The notes under the pieces: generated by a model
Seen by the model: the letters and a program-made list of their open reading frames with translations, nothing else
What the model was told of the DNA's origin: nothing
Database searches by the model: none
DNA from: Actinomycetota bacterium
GTDB lineage: Bacteria > Actinomycetota > Actinomycetes > Nanopelagicales > Nanopelagicaceae
Reading direction: 5' to 3'
DNA length: 56,583 nt
Assembly: GCA_947451045.1 (NCBI GenBank)
Contig: CANFXM010000002.1
Location: 1-56,583, forward strand
Shown: in pieces, positions 48,991-56,583 of the stretch
How the letters are laid out: each line of letters starts with the position of its first letter
Position numbering within the stretch: the first letter of the stretch is position 1
Position numbers and translations under genes: made by a program

Positions 48991-49712
48991 AGGAATTTAT
49001 AGTCTCGCAATTATTAGATGGTTTTCTTTTAGCAGCATTCCCAATCGCCTTTATCGCTGGCTTGATTTCATTTCTTTCACCATGCGTTCTTCCGCTTGTG
49101 CCAGGGTATCTTTCATTTGCGGCTGGTTTCTCCAAGAGTCGCGGCAAAGTCTTACTTGGTTCTTTGCTATTCGTACTGGGATTTTCTTTTGTCTTTATTT
49201 CTTACGGAATTCTTTTTGGTGGAATCGGTTCAACTCTTGCAGTACATGAGGTAGGAATAACGCGAGTATTAGGTTTCTTTACTATCGCACTCGGAATAGT
49301 TTTCTTGGGAGTGTTCCCTATGGCTCCAACTATTAGGCCGCGGATGAATACAACGGGTGGACTCATTGGTGCACCACTATTGGGATTTCTATTTGGAATC
49401 GGATGGACACCATGTATTGGTCCGGCACTAGCGACAGTTCAAACTCTGGCTTTCCAAGAGTCTAGTGCGCTGCGTGGTGCAATTCTTTCCTTTGGTTATT
49501 GTTTAGGTCTTGGATTGCCATTCATACTCTCTGGACTTTTTCTGGATAAATCAGAAAGACTGCGAAAATTATTAGTACGTCGTGGAAATTTAGTAACAAT
49601 TATTGGTGGAATATTTCTCATCTGTATTGGTATTTTGCAAGTAGCAGGCGTGTGGAGCGATGTAATGAATTCATTGCGTTCATTGATGAGTGATTATGTG
49701 CCGGTGATCTAA
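48987..49712 (+). CDS. ccdA: Cytochrome c biogenesis protein CcdA
   Basis: LISFLSPCVLPLVPGYLSF; GFLFGIGWTPCIGPALA. Confidence 0.94.
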   Translation: MKEFIVSQLLDGFLLAAFPIAFIAGLISFLSPCVLPLVPGYLSFAAGFSKSRGKVLLGSLLFVLGFSFVFISYGILFGGIGSTLAVHEVGITRVLGFFTIALGIVFLGVFPMAPTIRPRMNTTGGLIGAPLLGFLFGIGWTPCIGPALATVQTLAFQESSALRGAILSFGYCLGLGLPFILSGLFLDKSERLRKLLVRRGNLVTIIGGIFLICIGILQVAGVWSDVMNSLRSLMSDYVPVI

Positions 49713-51187
49713 TGACAAACGAAATTGAAATACCTGAACTAGGCGCTCTGGGCTTATTTCGTTACAGTTGGCGCCAGCTCACAAGCATGCGTACTGCGCT
49801 CATACTTTTATTGATGTTGGGTGTTGCATCCATCCCGGGTTCTTTGATTCCGCAAAGAGATCAAAACCCAATGAAAGTCACTCAGTATTTTACGAATTCT
49901 CCAGGTGCGGCTAGATGGATGGATCGTTTCTCACTATTTGATGTCTATGGTTCACCATGGTTTAGTGCAATCTATATATTGCTATTTATTTCACTTATCG
50001 GTTGCGTACTTCCGCGCTCTATCGAACATTTTCATGCGGCACGCGCTCTACCTCCTGTGACGCCAAAGAATCTTCAACGGATGGAGTTCTATAACACTTG
50101 GGACTCGAATGGCAGTGAATTAGATCGTGCCCATTCATGGTTGAAGTCAAGTCATTTTCGAATTCTAAAAACTGATAATTCGATTTCAGCTGAGAAGGGT
50201 TTTACTCGTGAAACCGGCAATCTTTTCTTCCATCTCTCCCTTATTTTAATTCTAGTAGGAGTTGGATTTGGATCCTTGTTTGGCATGCGCGGAGAAGCGA
50301 TTGTCAATGTAGGAGAGCGCTTTATAAATGTACCCACAACCTATGACTCGCTCACTTTTGGTAAATTATTTAGTGAAAAAGATTTACCACCATTCGTTAT
50401 TACCGTTGATAAATTTGTAGCAAAATATAATCCTGTGACAAATATGCCAGAGGATTACACTTTATGGGTTACAGAAGTTGAAAAGCCTGGGGCCCCTGCA
50501 GTCAAGAAGATCATCAAGGTTAATCACCCGCTGACTTTTGGTAGTACAAATGTTTATCTGCAAGCAAATGGTTACTCACCAATCGTTACAGTAAGAGATA
50601 AAGCTGGAAATGTAGCCTTGCAAGGTCCAATTCCATTTTTACCGCAGGATGGCAACCTTCGTTCAATTGGTGCAATCAAAGTGCCTGATGCGAAACCACA
50701 GATTGGTTTCGTAGCTTCATTCCTACCAACTCAAGCCCGTGATGCGCTTCGTGGTGGAATAAGTGTCTTTCCAGAAGCGCTCGATCCAAAACTTTTATTT
50801 TCCGTTTGGCGAGGCGATCTAGCGTTAGATAAAGGAATCCCACAATCTGTTTATCGGATAGATACTTCTAAGATGGAAAGAATTGGCCTGCATTCACTCA
50901 AGCCAGGTGAAACATTTTTTTACGATGGGGGCTCCATCACATTTGAAGGAATTGTGCCGTGGGTAAATTTGCAAGTGGTTCGAGATCCCGGAAAGACCTA
51001 CGCACTTCTTGGCGGTATTGTTGCCATCCTAGGTTTACTTGCTTCACTCTTTACTCGTAGGCGACGAATATGGATTCGCATAAACGATGACGGAAGAGTT
51101 GAAGTTGCAGGCTTAGCAAAGAATGCAGCACCAGGACTCGAAGAAGAGATTAAAAAGTTATTTAGATTATTGAACGGGGAGAAATAG
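49712..51187 (+). CDS. resB: Cytochrome c biogenesis protein ResB
   Basis: SMRTALILLLMLGVASIPGSLIPQR; SPWFSAIYILLFISLIGCVLPR; position between ccdA and ccsB. Confidence 0.93.
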   Translation: MTNEIEIPELGALGLFRYSWRQLTSMRTALILLLMLGVASIPGSLIPQRDQNPMKVTQYFTNSPGAARWMDRFSLFDVYGSPWFSAIYILLFISLIGCVLPRSIEHFHAARALPPVTPKNLQRMEFYNTWDSNGSELDRAHSWLKSSHFRILKTDNSISAEKGFTRETGNLFFHLSLILILVGVGFGSLFGMRGEAIVNVGERFINVPTTYDSLTFGKLFSEKDLPPFVITVDKFVAKYNPVTNMPEDYTLWVTEVEKPGAPAVKKIIKVNHPLTFGSTNVYLQANGYSPIVTVRDKAGNVALQGPIPFLPQDGNLRSIGAIKVPDAKPQIGFVASFLPTQARDALRGGISVFPEALDPKLLFSVWRGDLALDKGIPQSVYRIDTSKMERIGLHSLKPGETFFYDGGSITFEGIVPWVNLQVVRDPGKTYALLGGIVAILGLLASLFTRRRRIWIRINDDGRVEVAGLAKNAAPGLEEEIKKLFRLLNGEK

Positions 51188-52101
51188 TGTCACAAACGTG
51201 GGCTTACATTTCTAATTATTGTATTTATTCGGCGATGGCCGTTTATACCCTTTCATTCTTTGCGCATGCATATGAAACCGCATGGGCAGTTCGTTCTCCT
51301 CAAAGTGAAGAAGCATCCAGCGCTAATTTGCTGACTAAAACTTTGGATTACACACGCACAGAAAAAGTTGCTCGTATCGCGACTGCAATGATGATTCTTG
51401 GCTTTCTTCTTCTCTTTGCCGGTGTTATTGCTCGCGGACTATCTGCCCATCGCGTTCCTTGGGGAAATATGTATGAGTTTTCTATTACCGGTGCATTGGC
51501 ATTTACCGGCGCTTATTTAGGTGCACTTCGTAAATATGATTTGCGTTGGCTCGGCTTACTCGTCTCAATTGCTGTACTACTCACTTTAGGAACTGCAGTC
51601 GCAGTCCTTTATCGACCAAGCGCTCCTCTTGTACCTGCACTGAAATCGACATGGTTAGTCATACATGTTTCTGCTGCGATTATTTCAGGTGGAGTCTTTC
51701 TACTTGCCAATGTTATTGCCGCTGCATATTTATATTTGGATTCGATGGAGAGCAAAGGCCCACGTTCTGCTTGGGCGCAACGTTTGCCTTCACTTGAAGT
51801 TTTAGATCAACTCTCATATCGACTTGTTGCATTCGTTTTTCCATTATGGACTTTTGCAGTAATTGCAGGTGCCATATGGGCAGAGAGTGCGTGGGGACGA
51901 TATTGGGGTTGGGATCCTAAAGAGACTTGGGCTTTTATTACATGGGTTGCATATGCAGCTTATTTACATGCCCGTGTAACGATTGGCTGGCGTGGTCGCA
52001 GAGCTGCATGGCTATGTTTATTTGCAGGTTCTACATTCTTGTTCAACTACATATACGTAAATATTTATGGAACTGGTAAGCACACCTACTCAGGTTTATA
52101 A
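51187..52101 (+). CDS. ccsB: c-type cytochrome biogenesis protein CcsB/CcsA
   Basis: WD-type haem-handling motif WAESAWGRYWGWDPKETWAFITWVAYAAYLHAR. Confidence 0.95.
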   Translation: MSQTWAYISNYCIYSAMAVYTLSFFAHAYETAWAVRSPQSEEASSANLLTKTLDYTRTEKVARIATAMMILGFLLLFAGVIARGLSAHRVPWGNMYEFSITGALAFTGAYLGALRKYDLRWLGLLVSIAVLLTLGTAVAVLYRPSAPLVPALKSTWLVIHVSAAIISGGVFLLANVIAAAYLYLDSMESKGPRSAWAQRLPSLEVLDQLSYRLVAFVFPLWTFAVIAGAIWAESAWGRYWGWDPKETWAFITWVAYAAYLHARVTIGWRGRRAAWLCLFAGSTFLFNYIYVNIYGTGKHTYSGL

Positions 52102-52102
52102 A

Positions 52103-52357
52103 TTAAATTTTACGTAAGAAATCTGGATCATCATCCGGTGGCAAGATACGGCGCTTTGGTCCGCCCCCAAGTCCTGGACGCTTTGGTCGACCAGCAACCC
52201 AATAAGCAATTGGTCCAAGAGTTCCGATGAGAATAATGATGAGTATCCATCCCCACTTTGGAAGATTTCTTATTTGCGATTCGTCGGTACGCGCACAGTC
52301 AACAAGTGTGTAGATTGAAAAACCCACAAGTATCAAGGGGAGTAAGAAGCGAATCAT
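52103..52357 (-). CDS. PLDc_N-domain (phospholipase D nuclease N-terminal) membrane protein
   Basis: IRFLLPLILVGFSIYTLVDCARTDESQIRNLPKWGWILIIILIGTLGPIAYWVAGRP. Confidence 0.85.
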   Translation of the reverse strand: MIRFLLPLILVGFSIYTLVDCARTDESQIRNLPKWGWILIIILIGTLGPIAYWVAGRPKRPGLGGGPKRRILPPDDDPDFLRKI

Positions 52358-52376
52358 GAGAAGAGTCTAACGCTCT

Positions 52377-53225
52377 TTAGCGCGCTAACAATGCAATTGA
52401 AAAAAGTAGCGCAAATAGCAATTGCAACTTCCCAGTGGCACCAAGGAGTGGAATAAGTTCCTTACCTTGAGCGCCCTTGAGTACTAAACGGATAACGCGC
52501 ACACTCAATGGCAGGACAAGAAGAGTAAGAGCGCCCCAAGGAAGTGTGGTTGCTAAAGCCGCTACATGTGCCGAAATAATTAGAAGTACAAAGAAAATTC
52601 TGGCCCGATGATCCCCAAGACGGACGGCAAGAGTTCTCTTTCCGACTAAGAAATCTTTTTCTCGATCACGAATATTATTGACTGCCAAAATTGCACAAGC
52701 CAAGGCACCAATCGGGATAGCAGCAAGAGCGCTTTGAAAAGTTATTTTTTCACTTTGAACATAGAAAGTTCCTATTGTTGCAACTAAGCCAAAGAATATA
52801 AAAACCGAAATTTCACCAAAGCCACTGTAACCATATGGATTTTCTCCACCGGTATACCCCCATGCAGCCAGAATTGCGATTGCTCCAATGAGAATTATCC
52901 ACCATGAAGTTTGGGCAGCAAGAATTAATCCGATGATTGCACCAAATAAAAATGAAATATAAGCAGCACGTTTTACTGCCTTTGGGGTCGCAAGACCACT
53001 AGCCGTAAGTCGAATTGGCCCAACTCGATCTGTATCAGTTCCACGAATTCCATCAGAATAATCGTTTGCATAATTGACACCGATTTGCAGACTCAAACTT
53101 ACGAGCAGTGCGAGGAGGGCACGGGATAAATTCTTACTATCTGCCGCAAGCGCGCTACCAACTAATACGGGTGCAATTGCCGCCGGCAAAGTGCGCGGGC
53201 GCGCCCCCAGAATCCATTTATTCAT
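52377..53225 (-). CDS. menA: 1,4-dihydroxy-2-naphthoate polyprenyltransferase
   Basis: ARPRTLPAAIAPVLVGSAL; VNYANDYSDGIRGTDTDRVGP; VNNIRDREKDFLVGKRTLAVRLG. Confidence 0.94.
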   Translation of the reverse strand: MNKWILGARPRTLPAAIAPVLVGSALAADSKNLSRALLALLVSLSLQIGVNYANDYSDGIRGTDTDRVGPIRLTASGLATPKAVKRAAYISFLFGAIIGLILAAQTSWWIILIGAIAILAAWGYTGGENPYGYSGFGEISVFIFFGLVATIGTFYVQSEKITFQSALAAIPIGALACAILAVNNIRDREKDFLVGKRTLAVRLGDHRARIFFVLLIISAHVAALATTLPWGALTLLVLPLSVRVIRLVLKGAQGKELIPLLGATGKLQLLFALLFSIALLAR

Positions 53226-54291
53226 AATGAAGTAATTCTAGGAGTGCAGAACGATTGACTTTACCAATTCCAATGTATGGAATCTGCGCAATTTTATGAA
53301 TCTTTTTTGGCTTAGCAGCAACACCAAGCTTTTCTTCTAATGCTTTAGATAATTGCGCGCTATCTACTTCTCCAACAATTGCAATATGAAGCGCCTGTCC
53401 CCATTCAAGATCGTGAACCGCAAAAGCAGCACATTGATTATTTGGAAAATGAGTAGCTAATAATTCTTCGATAGCCGTGATTGATATATTTTCCCCCCCA
53501 CTAATGATTACTTCATCGGCTCGACCTTGAACATAAAGAATGCCATTCTTAATTTCACCCAAATCTTGTGTCGTGAACCAAGTTCCATCAAAAGAATTAT
53601 CTTTGGAATTGAGATAACCAGAGGCAAGGGTTTTTCCAGATATTCGAATATACGAATCCTGATTGATTTCAATCGAGACCCCATCGAGTGGTTGTCCGTC
53701 ATAGACACATCCACCAGATGTCTCACTCATCCCATAAGTTGTCACCACATTAATTTTATGACTCAATGCAAGGTCTTGCAGTTGAGGCGAAAGATGAGCG
53801 CCTCCAACCAGAACTGCTTTTGTTGCTTGCAGATGACGAAGTAATCTTTCATCACCATGTAAAGCTCTGTATAGCTGCGTTGGAACAATTGCGGTGTAAG
53901 TAGCTTTTGGAAATTCACCGTCAAAATTTCGTAAATCCAATGGCACTGTTCCTAATTCGAGTGAACGAATAATTACATTTACTGCTGCAATATGTGTCAG
54001 CGGAAGCAGAAGTGACCACAGCTCACCCTGTTTAGCATCTAGAAATTTATTGGATGCTTGTGCAGATGCAATAACAGCCTTGGCGGTCAATGCAACCTCT
54101 TTAGATATTCCGGTACTGCCCGTTGTTGCGACTATGAATGCAATATCTGCTGGTGCGTGAATTGATGCAACTGTCCCGAAAGCAAGTGCTGGTCCAGTTC
54201 CCGAGATGGCAGTTGCAATCTTGCCCATAATTTCGGCAAGGGGCTCTTCCGAGCCTACGAGGCTCACTTCTCGTTGTGACTTCATATCCAT
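53218..54291 (-). CDS. menE: o-succinylbenzoate-CoA ligase (short actinobacterial form)
   Basis: TTGSTGISKEV; YGMSETSGGCVYDG; GRADEVIISGGENIS; IGKVNRSAL. Confidence 0.9.
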   Translation of the reverse strand: MDMKSQREVSLVGSEEPLAEIMGKIATAISGTGPALAFGTVASIHAPADIAFIVATTGSTGISKEVALTAKAVIASAQASNKFLDAKQGELWSLLLPLTHIAAVNVIIRSLELGTVPLDLRNFDGEFPKATYTAIVPTQLYRALHGDERLLRHLQATKAVLVGGAHLSPQLQDLALSHKINVVTTYGMSETSGGCVYDGQPLDGVSIEINQDSYIRISGKTLASGYLNSKDNSFDGTWFTTQDLGEIKNGILYVQGRADEVIISGGENISITAIEELLATHFPNNQCAAFAVHDLEWGQALHIAIVGEVDSAQLSKALEEKLGVAAKPKKIHKIAQIPYIGIGKVNRSALLELLHYE

Positions 54292-54332
54292 TGCCGTCGT
54301 AGGCTATCGCTAGCAACGAAGATGGAGGAAAT

Positions 54333-55211
54333 ATGAGCAGACCGATCAAGCGTGATTTTGGCAGCCGAGAGATTCCGCAATGGAAGAGCGCTCCTGGAGC
54401 TGATGCATTTACCGATGTGAAATATGAAATCGGTGATGGAATCGCCAAAATAACAATCAATCGACCTTCAGTTCGCAATGCCTTTAGACCGCAAACTATT
54501 ATCGAATTGCAATCTGCATTCTCACTTGCTCGTGATAATGAAGAAGTCGGCGTCATTATTTTTACTGGCGAAGGAACAGAAGCATTCTGTTCAGGCGGCG
54601 ACATTAGTGTTCGCGGTGACGATGGATATCTTGGCGATGATTCACTTGCTAAAAAAGGAATCGGACGTCTCAATGTTTTAGATCTACAAGTTCAAATTCG
54701 TCGCACACCAAAACCTGTTGTTGCAATGGTTGCAGGATGGGCAATTGGCGGCGGTCATGTATTACATGTTGTTTGTGACTTAACAATTGCAGCCGATAAC
54801 GCACTCTTTGGTCAAACTGGTCCAATGGTTGGTTCATTCGATGGTGGATACGGCTCTGGATTACTTGCAGCAAGTGTTGGACAAAAGAAAGCTCGCGAAA
54901 TTTGGTTTATGACTCGCTCATATGATGCAAAAGAAGCGCTCGCGATGGGTCTTGTAAATACAGTCGTGCCTATCGCCGAACTTGAAGCAGAGACAGTTTC
55001 ATGGTGTCGAGAAATGTTACGTAACTCTCCACTAGCTCTTAGATTGCTCAAAGCGAGTTTGAATGCAGCAGATGATGGATTAGCCGGTGTTCAACAACTT
55101 GCCGGTGATGCAACCCTTCTTTTTTATATGACAGAAGAGGGACAAGAAGGACGTGATGCTTATAAAGAGCGCCGCGAACCTGATTTCAAGAAATTCCCAA
55201 AGCGTCCCTAA
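54333..55211 (+). CDS. menB: 1,4-dihydroxy-2-naphthoyl-CoA synthase
   Basis: Crotonase fold: [57 protein letters not shown]. Confidence 0.96.
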   Translation: MSRPIKRDFGSREIPQWKSAPGADAFTDVKYEIGDGIAKITINRPSVRNAFRPQTIIELQSAFSLARDNEEVGVIIFTGEGTEAFCSGGDISVRGDDGYLGDDSLAKKGIGRLNVLDLQVQIRRTPKPVVAMVAGWAIGGGHVLHVVCDLTIAADNALFGQTGPMVGSFDGGYGSGLLAASVGQKKAREIWFMTRSYDAKEALAMGLVNTVVPIAELEAETVSWCREMLRNSPLALRLLKASLNAADDGLAGVQQLAGDATLLFYMTEEGQEGRDAYKERREPDFKKFPKRP

Positions 55212-55214
55212 TAA

Positions 55215-56162
55215 ATGTTGCAAGAACTCTTCTCCACAATGCGCGTCATCGCATTGCCAACAAAGACTAATTTCCGCGGGATAAATATTCGGGAAGTTGC
55301 ACTTTTTGAAGGCGAATGCGGCTGGGGAGAATTCTCGCCATTTCTTGAGTACGGATATGCAGAATGCGCACCATGGTTGATGTGCGCAATTGAGGCTGCA
55401 ACAATGCCTCGCCCACAGATGTATCGAAACTCCATAAAAGTCAATGGAACAATTCCTGCACTCAATGACCCATCAGATATCGAGAGAATTGTTAGCTCTT
55501 TTCCTGGCGTAGAAACTTTTAAAGTAAAAGTCGGTGAAAATCTTTTAGAAGATATCGCTCGTCTTGCGCGCGTTAGAGCGTTACGACCTCATGCGAAATT
55601 ACGTATCGATGTCAATGGCAATTGGGATGTTGCAACTGCAGTTACAAATTTGCGAGCAATCTACGAAAATATTGGCCCACTCGAATACGTCGAGCAGCCT
55701 TGTGCCACGATAGAAGAGTTGCGCGAGTTAAAGGGAAAACTAAAGCTAGATATAAAAATTGCTGGAGATGAAGTGTTGCGTAAAGCAGCCGACCCTTTCG
55801 CAGTTGATCTTGCAGGCGCGGTCGATATTCTGATGCTCAAAGTTCAACCACTAGGTGGCATTGTGCGCGCGCATGCATTGGCACAACATCACAATCTTCC
55901 AGTAGTTGTCTCGAGTGCGCTAGAAAGCGCAGTCGGGATAAATTATGGATTAATTCTGGCTGCATCTTTTCCTGAAATAAAATTTGATTGTGGACTTGGA
56001 ACCGGATCGCTACTCAGTGCAAATGTTGCGCAATTACCTATCGTTAACGGTGAAATTGAAATAACAGATTTCGAGCCTGACTTCAGTCGTTATGAGGTGG
56101 CACCCGAACGCTTTGAATGGTGGAAGAATCGTGTCATGAACACTGCGGAGCACTTGGCATGA
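55215..56162 (+). CDS. menC: o-succinylbenzoate synthase
   Basis: Enolase superfamily: FKVKVG; LRIDVNGNW; YVEQPC; IAGDEVLRK. Confidence 0.93.
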   Translation: MLQELFSTMRVIALPTKTNFRGINIREVALFEGECGWGEFSPFLEYGYAECAPWLMCAIEAATMPRPQMYRNSIKVNGTIPALNDPSDIERIVSSFPGVETFKVKVGENLLEDIARLARVRALRPHAKLRIDVNGNWDVATAVTNLRAIYENIGPLEYVEQPCATIEELRELKGKLKLDIKIAGDEVLRKAADPFAVDLAGAVDILMLKVQPLGGIVRAHALAQHHNLPVVVSSALESAVGINYGLILAASFPEIKFDCGLGTGSLLSANVAQLPIVNGEIEITDFEPDFSRYEVAPERFEWWKNRVMNTAEHLA

Positions 56163-56583
56163 ATACCTCCACTTCTCTTGCACGCGTACTAGTACGACAA
56201 ATGATTGAAGCAGGAATCACAGATGCTGTCATTTCTCCAGGTTCGCGCAATGCCCCCCTTTCATTAGCACTTGTTGCTGCCGAAGAAAGAGGATTGATTA
56301 CCCTACATATTCGCATTGATGAACGAACCGCTGCATTTTTTGCACTTGGCCTTATAAAAGCCACGAAGCGACCAGTCCCCATTATTTGTACAAGTGGAAC
56401 TGCTGTAGCCAATTACCATCCAGCTATTCTTGAAGCATCACACACGAATCAGCCTTTATTGGTACTTACAGCTGACCGTCCTGCGATGCTTCGCCGTACA
56501 GGTGCAAATCAAACAACAGAACAAGCACGCATATTTGGAAAAGCTGTTCGTTATTTTGCAGATGTTGATGGTCCTGTTTTTCC
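56159..56583 (+). CDS. menD: SEPHCHC synthase, N-terminal part (runs off window)
   Basis: Translation MNTSTSLARVLVRQMIEAGITDAVISPGSRNAPLSLAL...HIRIDERTAAFFALGLIKATKRPVPIICTSGTAVANYHPAILEASHTNQPLLVLTADRP. Not in the ORF track because there is no stop. Confidence 0.95.
   Translation, partial: MNTSTSLARVLVRQMIEAGITDAVISPGSRNAPLSLALVAAEERGLITLHIRIDERTAAFFALGLIKATKRPVPIICTSGTAVANYHPAILEASHTNQPLLVLTADRPAMLRRTGANQTTEQARIFGKAVRYFADVDGPVF

Noticed and set aside
54101-54673. 190-aa antisense ORF across menE/menB
   Set aside because: Overlaps two well-supported genes; no recognisable domain.
1-56583. CRISPR, prophage, transposon, toxin-antitoxin or defence island
   Set aside because: No spaced direct repeats, integrase/transposase, terminase, or typical defence domains were seen. 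Nearly all sequence is assigned to housekeeping genes.

Overview
This 56.6 kb window looks like compact chromosomal core DNA from a low-GC, streamlined actinobacterium. A freshwater acI/Nanopelagicales-like lineage is my inference from gene content, not a search result. I can support about 52 protein-coding genes. I saw no convincing rRNA, tRNA, CRISPR or mobile element.

Main blocks, left to right:
- Two secreted repeat proteins. The first is truncated by the window edge and carries eight 24-bp repeats.
- A haem-copper oxidase cluster: ctaG, a cupredoxin, coxB, coxA, coxC.
- A NiCoT nickel/cobalt permease with an exact match to the remembered Nur-box pattern in its promoter region.
- A cell-wall, haem and Met block.
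- tilS-hpt-ftsH, then a folate/pantothenate/NAD/CoA cofactor run, then lysS-argA-clpC.
- mutY-radA and proC, followed by the tiny ribosomal protein bS22 (missing from the ORF track).
- A secreted HExxH metalloprotease-like protein.
- XPB helicase and its helicase-associated partner.
- A System II cytochrome c maturation operon.
- menA/E/B/C/D.

I did not find a clearly new multi-gene defence or mobile system. The items most worth a second look are:
- The divergent cytochrome oxidase, which keeps its D-channel and active-site ligands but has Leu where the canonical K-channel Lys sits.
- The cupredoxin with a CxxxC motif encoded beside it.
- The Nur-type operator and competing leader hairpins upstream of NiCoT.
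- The fact that all nine convergent gene junctions are overlapping or at most 6 bp apart.
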